Shown here: positions 16,329 to 23,710 of the stretch, in pieces
Position numbering within the stretch: the stretch's first letter is position 1
Layout of the letters: the number at the start of each line of letters is the position of its first letter
Origin: Streptomyces aidingensis
Lineage (GTDB): Bacteria; Actinomycetota; Actinomycetes; Streptomycetales; Streptomycetaceae
Length of the DNA: 32,416 nt
Direction: 5' to 3'
Assembly: GCF_900112355.1 (NCBI RefSeq)
Contig: NZ_FOLM01000014.1
Coordinates: 1 to 32,416 of the forward strand
The notes under the pieces: model-generated
The model's database searches: none
What the model was told of the DNA's origin: nothing
Seen by the model: only the letters and a program-made list of their open reading frames with translations
Made by a program: the position numbers and the translations under genes

Positions 16329-17258
16329 TCACCAGCCGCGGCCGGCGTACCGCTCGCTCTCCGGGAGGGTGTCGCAGTTGATGCCCACCATGGCCTCGCC
16401 GAGGTTGCGGGAGACGTCCGCGATCACCTCGGGGTCGTCGTAGAAGGTGGTGGCCTTGACGATGGCGGCGGCCCGCCGGGCCGGGTCGCCCGACTTGAAG
16501 ATGCCGGAGCCCACGAACACGCCTTCGGCGCCGAGCTGGCGCATCAGCGCGGCGTCGGCCGGGGTGGCCACGCCGCCCGCGGAGAACAGCACCACCGGCA
16601 GCCTGCCCAGCCCGGCGACCTCCTTGACCAGCTCATGGGGGGCGCGCAGCTCCTTGGCGGCGGCGTACAGCTCGGTGTCGTCCAGGCCCTTGAGGCGGGC
16701 GATCTCGTTCTTGATCTGGCGCATGTGGCGGACCGCCTCGACCACATTGCCGGTGCCGGCCTCGCCCTTGGAGCGGATCATGGCCGCGCCCTCGGAGATC
16801 CGCCGCAGGGCCTCGCCGAGGTTGGTGGCGCCGCACACGAAGGGGGTGGTGAAGGCCCACTTGTCGCTGTGGTTGACCTCGTCGGCCGGGGTGAGCACCT
16901 CGGATTCGTCGATGTAGTCCACGCCGAGCGCCTGGAGGACCTGCGCCTCCACGAAGTGGCCGATCCGGGACTTGGCCATGACCGGGATGGAGACGGCGTT
17001 GATGATGCCCTCGATCATGTCCGGGTCGGACATCCGGGCCACGCCGCCGTCCTTGCGGATGTCGGCGGGCACCCGCTCCAGCGCCATCACCGCGACGGCA
17101 CCGGCATCCTCGGCGATCTTGGCCTGCTCGGGGGTGACGACATCCATGATCACGCCGCCCTTGAGCTGCTCGGCCATGCCGCGCTTGACGCGCGCGGTGC
17201 CGGTAGCGGGAGCCTGCAGCGGGCCGGGCTGAGATGTGCTGGGGGACGTGCTGGACAC
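16329..17258 (-). CDS. pdxS: Pyridoxal 5'-phosphate synthase subunit PdxS
   Basis: Lyase subunit that builds pyridoxal 5'-phosphate from ribose 5-phosphate, glyceraldehyde 3-phosphate and ammonia. The 309-residue TIM barrel keeps Asp39 (GGVIMDVVTPEQ), Lys96 (IPVMAKSRIGHF), the phosphate-binding GEAGTGNVVEAVRH and the C-terminal GRGW. The first 20 residues are a low-complexity Ser/Thr/Pro tail. The GTG at 17258 has GAGGT seven bases upstream. The leader carries a striking 10-bp repeat array. Confidence 0.97.
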   Translation of the reverse strand: MSSTSPSTSQPGPLQAPATGTARVKRGMAEQLKGGVIMDVVTPEQAKIAEDAGAVAVMALERVPADIRKDGGVARMSDPDMIEGIINAVSIPVMAKSRIGHFVEAQVLQALGVDYIDESEVLTPADEVNHSDKWAFTTPFVCGATNLGEALRRISEGAAMIRSKGEAGTGNVVEAVRHMRQIKNEIARLKGLDDTELYAAAKELRAPHELVKEVAGLGRLPVVLFSAGGVATPADAALMRQLGAEGVFVGSGIFKSGDPARRAAAIVKATTFYDDPEVIADVSRNLGEAMVGINCDTLPESERYAGRGW

Positions 17259-17270
17259 GGGTTGACCTCA

Positions 17271-17330
17271 CTCGTCAGGATTCGTCGGGTCTTGTCAGGG
17301 CTTATCAGGGCTTGTCAGGGCTTTCCGGGG
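17271..17330 (-). repeat. Array of 10-bp repeats in the pdxS leader
   Basis: Read on the minus strand, five consecutive decamers follow the pattern CCCTGACAAG: two exact copies, one with a single change (CCCTGATAAG), and two weaker ones (ACCCGACGAA, TCCTGACGAG). A degenerate sixth (CCCCGGAAAG) precedes them. The array ends directly before the GAGGT ribosome site, and its period equals one turn of DNA. Confidence 0.85.
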
Positions 17331-17355
17331 TCGGTCGGGAGACGGGGCAAAACCA

Positions 17356-17361
17356 ATGGTA
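17356..17361 (-). promoter_or_regulatory. Candidate -10 element for pdxS
   Basis: TACCAT on the minus strand. A start near 17349 would place the whole decamer array inside the transcribed leader, about 90 bases long. No clear -35 box is seen. Confidence 0.35.
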
Positions 17362-17400
17362 GAGCCATGGATTCGGGTACCGGACGGCGCGGGACTCCGG

Positions 17401-17426
17401 CCGGTGCCGGTCACCGGTGCCGGTCA
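17401..17426. repeat. Tandem 13-bp direct repeat
   Basis: CCGGTGCCGGTCA occurs twice in direct succession in the gap between the small membrane protein gene (stop at 17500) and the pdxS promoter. Its function is unknown; it may be simple slippage. Confidence 0.75.
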
Positions 17427-17434
17427 CCGATGAA

Positions 17435-17453
17435 ACCGCGCGGTCCGCGCGGT
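17435..17453 (-). terminator. Terminator of the pgsA-pimA block
   Basis: An 8-bp perfect stem (ACCGCGCG with CGCGCGGT, loop of three bases) is followed on the minus strand by TTCAT. It lies 47 bp past the last gene of the phosphatidylinositol mannoside block and before the pdxS promoter. Confidence 0.6.
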
Positions 17454-17499
17454 GCGGAAGGGCCAATCGGCGCCGGGTGGACCGCTCGCCGCCCCGGGC

Positions 17500-18075
17500 T
17501 CAGGAACGGAAGGCCGCGGTGGCGCCGGTTCCGTTCCCGTTGCCGTAGGCGGCCAGCACCTCGGGGGCCTCGTCGTCCATGTCGAAGGCCATCGGGAACG
17601 GCGCGTGCCCGGCCAGCCGGAACCAGCGCACCTTGCGGTGACGGCGCAGCGCCCGGGCGGCCCGCACCGCGTCGTTGTGGAAGCGGCGGGCCATCGGGAC
17701 CCGCCGCACCGCCGCGGCGAGTTCGGCGACCGCCTCCGGTCCGCCGGGCACCTCGCTCACCGCGGTGAGCTGCTCCCGGCTGCCCAGCACCGCGCGCAGG
17801 GACTGGCTCAGTTCGCTCTCCGCGACCTCCCGTTCGTCCTCGGGCGCCCGGCGGGCGGCGTGCGCCGCCTGGTAGAGCACCATCGCCGAGGCCGGATCGA
17901 AGACCCCGGAAGTGGCCAGCTCCAGTGTGGCGGAGGCCCGGCGCAGCAACTGCGCGTCGAGCGCGGCCCGGGCGGCGTCGATCCGGGCGTGCAGCCGGTC
18001 CAGCCGGCCGGCGGTCCAGCTCAGGTAGACGCCGATCAGCAGCAGGACGACGGCGATCCAGATCACGGTGGTCAC
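17500..18075 (-). CDS. Small membrane-anchored helical protein next to pimA
   Basis: The 191-residue protein starts with one membrane helix (about 3-21, TVIWIAVVLLLIGVYLSW), followed by an Ala/Leu/Arg-rich helical region beginning AGRLDRLHARIDAARAALDAQLLRRA that looks LemA-like, and a C-terminal FRLAGHAPFPMAFDMDDEAPE segment. The rest should lie in the cytosol or on the outer face; orientation is unclear. It follows pimA on the same strand with an 87-bp gap. In M. tuberculosis a membrane protein with a Nudix domain (Rv2609c, from memory) holds this place; I see no Nudix box here. The GTG at 18075 has only a weak ribosome site. Function unknown. Confidence 0.82.
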   Translation of the reverse strand: MTTVIWIAVVLLLIGVYLSWTAGRLDRLHARIDAARAALDAQLLRRASATLELATSGVFDPASAMVLYQAAHAARRAPEDEREVAESELSQSLRAVLGSREQLTAVSEVPGGPEAVAELAAAVRRVPMARRFHNDAVRAARALRRHRKVRWFRLAGHAPFPMAFDMDDEAPEVLAAYGNGNGTGATAAFRS

Positions 18076-18129
18076 GGCAGGCCACAGTACCCGGGCCGGG
18101 CACCGGTACCGGCGGTCCGGGGGGCCGCG

Positions 18130-18148
18130 GCCGTACGGGCCGTACGGC
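18130..18148. other. Hairpin between pimA and the membrane protein gene
   Basis: An 8-bp perfect stem (GCCGTACG with CGTACGGC) with a GGC loop lies 14 bp past the pimA stop. It may be a weak terminator or processing site. Confidence 0.4.
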
Positions 18149-18162
18149 GGGAGCGCGGAGCG

Positions 18163-19323
18163 TCAGCCGCCGCGGGACCAGAGGCGGGCCCAGGGGCTGA
18201 TGCGGTCGTCCGGGGCCACGGTGGAGGCGCCCTCGGTGACCGTCTCGTAGACCGCCAGGACATCGGAGCCGACCGTGGACCAGTCGAAACGCAGCACATG
18301 GCGGGCGGCGCGCTCGCGCAGGGCGGCCCGCCGCGCCGGATCGCCCAGCAGCTCGGCGGCGGCGGCGGCCAGGGCGTCGGCGTCCCCGGTCGGGAACAGC
18401 TCGCCCGCCGTGCCGCCGTCCAGCACCTGGCTGAACGCGTCCAGATCGCTGGCCAGCACCGGGGCGCCGGCCGACATGGCCTCGACCAGGATGATGCCGA
18501 AGCTTTCGCCGCCGAGGTTGGGGGCGGCGTAGATGTCCACGCTGCGGAGCAGCCGGGCCTTGTCCTCGTCACTGATCATGCCGAGGAACTCCACCCGGTC
18601 CCGCAGGGCGGCGGGCAGCAGGCCGGCGGCCTCCTCGGCGTCGCCGCGCCCGGCGACCAGCAGCCGGGTCTCCGGCCGCCGCTCAAGGATCTGCGGAAAG
18701 GCCCGGAGCAGCACCGCCAGCCCTTTCCGGGACTCGTCGATGCGGCCGATGAAGCCGATGGTGGAGCCCTGCCACTCGGCCTTGGGCTCGGCACCGGCGA
18801 AGAAGCCGACATCGACGCCGTTGGGGATGGTGACCGCGTCGCCGCCGAGGTGTTCCACCAGGGTGCGCCGGGCGTATTCGCTCACCGCGATCCGGGCGCT
18901 GATCTTCTCCAGCGCGGGCTGGAGGATGGGGTAGGCGGCGACCATGGCCCGGGAGCGGGGGTTGGAGGTGTGGAAGGTGGCCACGATGGGACCGCGCGCC
19001 ACCCAGCAGGTGAGCAGGGCCAGCGAGGGCGCGGCCGGCTCGTGCAGGTGCAGCACGTCGAAGTCGCCGTCGTGCACCCAGCGGCGGACCCGGGCCGCGG
19101 AGAGCGGGCCGAAGCTGAGCCGGGCCACCGAGCCGTTGTAGGGCACGGCCATGGCACGGCCCGCGGAGACCACGTAGGGCGGCAGCGCGGTGCCGTCGTC
19201 GGCCGGCGCCAGCACCGAGACCGTGTGGCCCAGCCTGCGCAGATGCTCGGCGAGGTCCCGGACGTGGAACTGCACGCCGCCCGGCACGTCCCAGGAGTAG
19301 GGGCAGACGATGCCGATCCTCAC
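18163..19323 (-). CDS. pimA: Phosphatidylinositol alpha-mannosyltransferase (PimA-like)
   Basis: GT4-family GT-B glycosyltransferase that transfers mannose from GDP-mannose to phosphatidylinositol at the inner face of the membrane, the first step to phosphatidylinositol mannosides. The 386-residue protein has the N-terminal IGIVCPYSWDVPGGVQFHV, the VSVLAP and LHLHEPAAPSLAL segments, IGFIGRIDESRKGL at the second Rossmann domain and the nucleotide-sugar motif ESFGIILVEAMSAGAPV. The GTG at 19323 has GGTGAG upstream, and the acyltransferase gene ends 7 bp before it. The gene order pgsA-acyltransferase-pimA matches mycobacteria, which supports the assignment. Confidence 0.92.
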   Translation of the reverse strand: MRIGIVCPYSWDVPGGVQFHVRDLAEHLRRLGHTVSVLAPADDGTALPPYVVSAGRAMAVPYNGSVARLSFGPLSAARVRRWVHDGDFDVLHLHEPAAPSLALLTCWVARGPIVATFHTSNPRSRAMVAAYPILQPALEKISARIAVSEYARRTLVEHLGGDAVTIPNGVDVGFFAGAEPKAEWQGSTIGFIGRIDESRKGLAVLLRAFPQILERRPETRLLVAGRGDAEEAAGLLPAALRDRVEFLGMISDEDKARLLRSVDIYAAPNLGGESFGIILVEAMSAGAPVLASDLDAFSQVLDGGTAGELFPTGDADALAAAAAELLGDPARRAALRERAARHVLRFDWSTVGSDVLAVYETVTEGASTVAPDDRISPWARLWSRGG

Positions 19324-19330
19324 CGCGTGC

Positions 19331-20266
19331 TCACCCGGCCTCCGGCCGGTCGCCGCCGGCCGCGGCGCGGCGGCGTTCCCGGGCCGCCAGGTCGGCCGGC
19401 CAGAGCGGCTGGAGCATGTGCCAGTCCTCGGGGTGGGCCGCGATTCCGGAGGCGAAGCGGTCGGCCAGTTCCTGGGTCATGGCCCGGCCGCGCTCGGCGC
19501 GGGTGCCGGTCCCCGGCACCTCCACCGGCGGCTCGACGCGGCCCCGCAGCACCGGGGTGTCGTCGTACCAGAGGGTGGCCGGCAGCAGCAGGGCACCGGT
19601 GTGCTGGGCCAGCAGCGCGGGGCCGGCGGGCATCCGGGCGGGCTCGCCGAAGAACTTCACCTCCACGCCGGAGGCGGACAGATCGCGGTCGGCGACCAGG
19701 GCCACCAGGCCGCCCTTGCGCAGCCGGCGGGCGAGTGTGCCGAAGGCCTCTCCGCCGCTGTGCGGCAGCACCTCCATGCCCAGTGACTCGCGGTGCGCGA
19801 CAAAGCGGTCGAACACGCTCTCCGGCTTGAGGCGCTCGACGACCGTGGTGAGCGGGATCCGGAGGGCGGTGGTGACATAGGCGCCGGCCAGATCCCAGTT
19901 GGCCAGGTGCGGCAGGGCCAGGATGACGCCGCGGCCGGACTCCACGCCGTCGGTGAGCCGCCGGAGGTTCTGCACCGCCACCCCGGCCCGGATCCGGCCG
20001 GGGCTCCACACCGGGAGCCGGAAGGACTCCATCCAGTAGCGCAGATAGGACCGCATGCCGGCGCGGGACAGGGCGCGCAGCCGGTCCGGCCCGGCGTCCG
20101 GCACCACCCGGGCGAGGTTGGCCTCGAGCTGGCGCACCGCGGTGCCGCGGCGGCGCCAGGCGGTGTCCGCGATCCGCCGGCCGAGGGCCACGGCGGCGGG
20201 CTCGGGAAGCCGTTTGACGGTTTCCCAGCCGAGTCCGTAGAGGGTACCGGCGAGCCGCTCGTTCAT
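19331..20266 (-). CDS. LpxL-like acyltransferase, probable phosphatidylinositol mannoside acyltransferase
   Basis: The 311-residue membrane-associated enzyme has the acyltransferase HX4D motif (His120 to Asp125, in LPHLANWDLAGAY) and the segments ALVADRDLSASGVEVKFFGEPARMP and HPEDWHMLQPLWP typical of lipid A biosynthesis-type acyltransferases. In actinobacteria the neighbour of pimA of this type (PatA) acylates the mannose of phosphatidylinositol monomannoside. Its ATG at 20266 overlaps the pgsA stop by four bases (ATGA). The assignment rests on the motif plus context; I leave the symbol empty because PatA activity has not been shown by sequence alone. Confidence 0.88.
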   Translation of the reverse strand: MNERLAGTLYGLGWETVKRLPEPAAVALGRRIADTAWRRRGTAVRQLEANLARVVPDAGPDRLRALSRAGMRSYLRYWMESFRLPVWSPGRIRAGVAVQNLRRLTDGVESGRGVILALPHLANWDLAGAYVTTALRIPLTTVVERLKPESVFDRFVAHRESLGMEVLPHSGGEAFGTLARRLRKGGLVALVADRDLSASGVEVKFFGEPARMPAGPALLAQHTGALLLPATLWYDDTPVLRGRVEPPVEVPGTGTRAERGRAMTQELADRFASGIAAHPEDWHMLQPLWPADLAARERRRAAAGGDRPEAG

Positions 20267-21105
20267 GCGCCGCCGCTCCCCCGGCCCGGCCGGTGCCGCC
20301 GGCCCGCGCCGGCGCCTGCGCGGCGACGGTCCCCGGCACGGTGGCCGGTGCCGCCGGTGCCGCCCGTTCCGCCCGTTCCGCCGGGGCCGCCCTCGCCGGT
20401 GGCCCCGGCGGCGCCGGAGGTGTCGTCCGGGCCGCCGGCCGGTCCGCCCGCCGGACCGGCGTCGGCCCGTGCGGCGGCGTCGGCCTCGGCGGCCTCCCGC
20501 CGGATCGCCACCATCCGCTGCACCAGGGTGATCAGGCTGCCCGCCGCGACCGTCCACAGCGCCACCGGCAGCAGCACCCCGATATGCGGTACGCCGAAAA
20601 GAGTGAAGCCGGACAGGCCGGTGAGCACCAGGGTGATCACCATCCGCTCGGGCCGTTCCACCAGCCCGTTGACCCGCACCGGCAGGCCCATGCTCTCGCC
20701 GCGGGCCTTGGTGTAGGACACCACCTGGCCGCTGCCGAGGCAGACCAGGGCGACGGCGCAGAGCAGTTCGTTGTCGCCCTTCCCCGCGTACCACAGGGCG
20801 ATGCCGGAGAAGACCGCGGCGTCGGCCAGCCGGTCCAGCGTGGAGTCCAGGAAGGCCCCCCAGCGGCTGGAGACGCCGAGCTGGCGCGCCATGTTGCCGT
20901 CGATCATGTCGGAGAAGACGAAGAGCGTGATGACCACGGTGCCCCAGAAGAACTGGCCCCGGGGGTAGAACGCCAGGGCGCCGGCCATGACGCCGAGGGT
21001 GCCGACCAGGGTCACCGCGTCCGGGCTGACCCGCAGCCGGAGCAGCAGCGCGGCGAAGGGGGTGAGGACACGCGTGAAGAAGGCGCGCGCGTACTTGTTG
21101 AGCAT
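20263..21105 (-). CDS. pgsA: CDP-alcohol phosphatidyltransferase, phosphatidylinositol phosphate synthase
   Basis: Integral membrane enzyme that joins CDP-diacylglycerol with inositol phosphate. The family signature is complete: Asp66, Asp69-Gly, AR, Gly84, Asp87 and Asp91 (DMIDGNMARQLG then GAFLDSTLDR). Further membrane helices follow to about residue 205. The last 75 residues are a Gly/Ala/Pro tail with GGTGGTGGTGGTG, absent from the catalytic fold. 280 residues in all; the ATG at 21105 gives MLNKYARAFFTRVLTPF, the usual start, with GGGAAGG upstream. The same frame stays open over more than 1.8 kb upstream only as a shadow of the plus-strand gene. Confidence 0.92.
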   Translation of the reverse strand: MLNKYARAFFTRVLTPFAALLLRLRVSPDAVTLVGTLGVMAGALAFYPRGQFFWGTVVITLFVFSDMIDGNMARQLGVSSRWGAFLDSTLDRLADAAVFSGIALWYAGKGDNELLCAVALVCLGSGQVVSYTKARGESMGLPVRVNGLVERPERMVITLVLTGLSGFTLFGVPHIGVLLPVALWTVAAGSLITLVQRMVAIRREAAEADAAARADAGPAGGPAGGPDDTSGAAGATGEGGPGGTGGTGGTGGTGHRAGDRRRAGAGAGRRHRPGRGSGGA

Positions 21106-21229
21106 GGCCTTCCCGGTGATGTCTGTGAGGGGTGCCCGTGCGGACACCGGCGGGCCCATCGTAGTCACGGCCGCGGCGGGCCGGACGGGCGGGCCGGAGC
21201 GCGGCGTATCGCCGTGCCGTGGGCGCCAG

Positions 21230-21235
21230 TAGGCT
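21230..21235 (+). promoter_or_regulatory. Weak candidate -10 for the plus-strand membrane protein gene
   Basis: TAGGCT fits the TANNNT pattern and lies in the 267-bp divergent gap between pgsA and the plus-strand gene. The leader would be about 130 bases, and no good -35 box is visible. Confidence 0.25.
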
Positions 21236-21372
21236 GTCAGCGTACCGTTGTGCGGATCCGTTCCGGGGATTCGGGTTGTGCCCGTTCTTCCGGGGAAAGT
21301 GCCGCGTGACGGCGGCACCGCGGACGGTGACACCGCGGACACGGCAAGCGGTCGGACCCAGGGGGTGTGCCG

Positions 21373-23052
21373 GTGGCAGGGTTCCAGGACACGGGCAAGT
21401 TCACCATGAGCTTCGATCTCAGCCAGGGTGCCCAGATACCGCTGTCCGGCACGGCGGCGGGCGGGCAGACCGGCATCACCGCGGCCCTGGCCTCGGTCGC
21501 CTTCCGGGACGGCTCGCCCGACGCGATCCGCGAGGCGAGCGAGAAGTCCACGGTGAGCAAGCCCAGGATCTCGCTGCTGGAGCCGAATCTCGGGGAGGCG
21601 TTCACCCGCGCCCTGGAGCAGCGGATGCTGGCCGAGGACCGCAAGCCGCTGGTGCAGTCCTTCGGGGTGGATCCGCAGACGGTGGTGGAGCATGCGCTGG
21701 CCGCCAAGCGGCTGCGCCGGCAGCGGGATGCCCAGCTCACCATGATCATGGCGGTCTGCGGGCTGCTGTTCCTGCCCGGGGTGCTGGTCTGGCTCGGGCT
21801 GTTCCAGTTGCGCCGCACCTTCGCGGGGGCCCAGGACCGGCGGGCGGGCATCCTCGGCATGCTGGCGCTGGGCGTGATCGCGGTGCTGGTGGTGCTGCTG
21901 CTGTACCGGGCGCCGGTCTCCGGCCCGCTGCGCCTGTATCTGTGGGCGGCGCTGCCCGCTCCGGTGCTGGGCTGGCTGTGGGCGCAGCGGGTGGCCGAGC
22001 GGACCGCGCAGAGCCTGCGCGCGCAGTGGAGCGGTCTGCTGAGCGGCGGCAGCACGGGGGCCAAGATCCCCGAGGCGGTGCCGCAGAACCCCAATGACAA
22101 GGAGGCCGAGCGGCTGCGCGCCGGCCTGGCCAAGATCACCGCCGAGCAGGCCAGCAATCTGATCCACTACGCCGGGCCCGAGGGCATACTCGGGATGGGC
22201 ATGCGCTGGTGCCAGTGGAGCCTGGCCGAGGAGTTGCAGCCGGCCGATCCGCAGCGGGACATCGACCCGTTCCGGGCCTGGGACGTGGTGCGGGCCATTC
22301 ACGACCAGTTGCGGATGCTGGAGCGCGGGCCGCTGCACACCGGCGGCTTCCCCGCGGCGCCGAATCTGGTGCACTGGGTGGTGCGGCATGTCGGCGAGGG
22401 CGCGGGCGCGGTCTCCCGCCCGGAGGGCCCGGCGGCCGACGGCTACCAGTTCACCAATATCGAGGTCCAGCGGGTCTGCAACGAGCAGCACATCGACTCC
22501 GGCGACCGGCACTATCTGGGCGCGCAGTTCGTGCTGTGGGACGGCGCCCTGGTGGTCACCATGATGATCCAGGTGACGGTGCTGCACCGGGTCCTGCGGA
22601 TCGAGGTGACCGGGCACATCCTGGGGCCGGTGCACGGCTTCTTCTTCAAGGGGCCGGATGCCAAGAAGCGCAAGATGCGGCATCCGGTGAAGTTCTGGCA
22701 GATGGTCGAACGGCCCGCCCCGCTGGTGGACGCCAAGGAAGTGGTGCGGCTGGCCGCGCGGGCGCCGCTCACCTGGCGCCCGGCCAAGCTGGACGAGCTG
22801 GGCGGCAAGCTCAGCCTGCCGGAGCCGTTCGGGCTGCGGCACACCTGGGCGGGCAAGCCCTGGCGGCACCGGTTCATGGCCGATGACGCGCTGCGGATAC
22901 CGGCGCCGGTGGTGCTGGTGGTCTACGAGACGGCGATCCGGGTGCTGGCCGAGCACGGGGTGGACACCAGCGGTTTCACCGCCAAGGCGGCGGGCCTGCG
23001 CGGCGCGGTGCAGTCCGTCTCCCCCGGCACCCCGGACGAGATCGGCGGCTGA
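21373..23052 (+). CDS. Membrane protein of unknown function
   Basis: The 559-residue protein is not one I recognise beyond a general sense that streptomycetes have it. The first 120 residues are soluble. Three membrane helices follow at about 121-145, 158-178 and 185-204, then a soluble C-terminal part of 350 residues with a short hydrophobic stretch near WDGALVVTMMIQVTVLHRVLRIEV, a charged KGPDAKKRKMRHPVKFWQM, and VVLVVYETAIRVLAEHGVDT near the end. No enzyme motif is visible. The GTG at 21373 has AGGGGG seven bases upstream and is preferred over the GTG at 21367 or the ATG at 21406. It converges on the HIT gene with only 27 bp between the stops. Confidence 0.88.
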   Translation: MAGFQDTGKFTMSFDLSQGAQIPLSGTAAGGQTGITAALASVAFRDGSPDAIREASEKSTVSKPRISLLEPNLGEAFTRALEQRMLAEDRKPLVQSFGVDPQTVVEHALAAKRLRRQRDAQLTMIMAVCGLLFLPGVLVWLGLFQLRRTFAGAQDRRAGILGMLALGVIAVLVVLLLYRAPVSGPLRLYLWAALPAPVLGWLWAQRVAERTAQSLRAQWSGLLSGGSTGAKIPEAVPQNPNDKEAERLRAGLAKITAEQASNLIHYAGPEGILGMGMRWCQWSLAEELQPADPQRDIDPFRAWDVVRAIHDQLRMLERGPLHTGGFPAAPNLVHWVVRHVGEGAGAVSRPEGPAADGYQFTNIEVQRVCNEQHIDSGDRHYLGAQFVLWDGALVVTMMIQVTVLHRVLRIEVTGHILGPVHGFFFKGPDAKKRKMRHPVKFWQMVERPAPLVDAKEVVRLAARAPLTWRPAKLDELGGKLSLPEPFGLRHTWAGKPWRHRFMADDALRIPAPVVLVVYETAIRVLAEHGVDTSGFTAKAAGLRGAVQSVSPGTPDEIGG

Positions 23053-23079
23053 GCCGGGGACGGCGCCGGTGCCCGCCGT

Positions 23080-23631
23080 TCAGTCCCCGGCGGGCCAGGC
23101 GCCGGCGATCAGCCGCCGGGTCTCGGCCAGAAGCTGGGGCAGTACCTTGGTGTGGCCGATGATCGGCATGAAGTTGGCGTCCCCGCCCCAGCGCGGCACC
23201 ACATGCTGATGCAGATGGGCCGCGATACCGGCGCCGGCCGCCGCGCCCTGGTTGAGACCGATGTTGAAGCCGTGCGGGGCGGAGGCATTGCGCAGCGCGG
23301 TCATGGCCTGCTTGGTGAAGACGGCCAGCTCGGCCGTTTCCGGGGAGGTCAGCTCGGTGTAGTCGGCCACATGCCGGTAGGGCATGATCAGCAGATGCCC
23401 CCCGTTGTAGGGGTAGAGATTGAGCGCGGCGTAGACCGTCTCCCCGCGGGCGGTGATCAGGCCGTCCTCGTCGCTCTTGCCGGGGATCACGCAGAACGGG
23501 CAGCCGTCGCCGGCGCCGGGACCGGTGGGCTTGCCCTCTCCCTGGAGATAGGCCATGCGGTGCGGCGTCCACAGCCGCTGGAAGGCGTCCGGGGTCCCGA
23601 CTCCGATCTGCTGCTCCGGCTCGCTGCTCAT
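23080..23631 (-). CDS. HIT-family nucleotide hydrolase/phosphorylase
   Basis: The 183-residue soluble protein has the histidine triad HLHQHVV (His139, His141, His143), the upstream NLYPYNGGHLLIMPYRHVADYTEL region and a CPFC pair (Cys44, Cys47) likely to bind zinc. Its closest relative in context is the mycobacterial protein beside thrS and pgsA (Rv2613c, reported as a diadenosine tetraphosphate phosphorylase, from memory), so a dinucleoside polyphosphate is a likely substrate. The start is uncertain: the ATG at 23631 has no ribosome site, but TATGCT lies exactly 7 bases upstream, which would give a leaderless transcript. An ATG at 23643 adds four residues. Confidence 0.9.
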   Translation of the reverse strand: MSSEPEQQIGVGTPDAFQRLWTPHRMAYLQGEGKPTGPGAGDGCPFCVIPGKSDEDGLITARGETVYAALNLYPYNGGHLLIMPYRHVADYTELTSPETAELAVFTKQAMTALRNASAPHGFNIGLNQGAAAGAGIAAHLHQHVVPRWGGDANFMPIIGHTKVLPQLLAETRRLIAGAWPAGD

Positions 23632-23638
23632 GCGGGCC

Positions 23639-23644
23639 AGCATA
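23639..23644 (-). promoter_or_regulatory. Candidate -10 for a leaderless HIT transcript
   Basis: TATGCT on the minus strand ends seven bases before the ATG at 23631, the distance expected if transcription starts at the start codon. Confidence 0.4.
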
Positions 23645-23669
23645 TGCGGCCCGGCCGGCGCCCGGACAC

Positions 23670-23705
23670 GGCGCGGGGACGGCCGTGGCCGGCCGTCCCC
23701 GTGCC
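23670..23705 (-). terminator. Hairpin after thrS
   Basis: A 15-bp stem with one G-T pair (23670-23684 with 23691-23705) and six-base loop begins 5 bp past the thrS stop and ends 26 bp before the HIT -10. It probably separates thrS from the HIT gene. Confidence 0.7.
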
Positions 23706-23710
23706 CGGCG

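Noticed and set aside
17271..17330. CRISPR array
   Set aside because: Units are 10 bp with no spacers and no cas genes are present.
20263..22956. Minus-strand open frame of 897 codons running across the plus-strand membrane protein gene into pgsA
   Set aside because: Only the last 280 codons match a protein family (PgsA). The rest is antisense to 21373-23052, His/Gln/Arg-rich and motif-free, a typical high-GC shadow.
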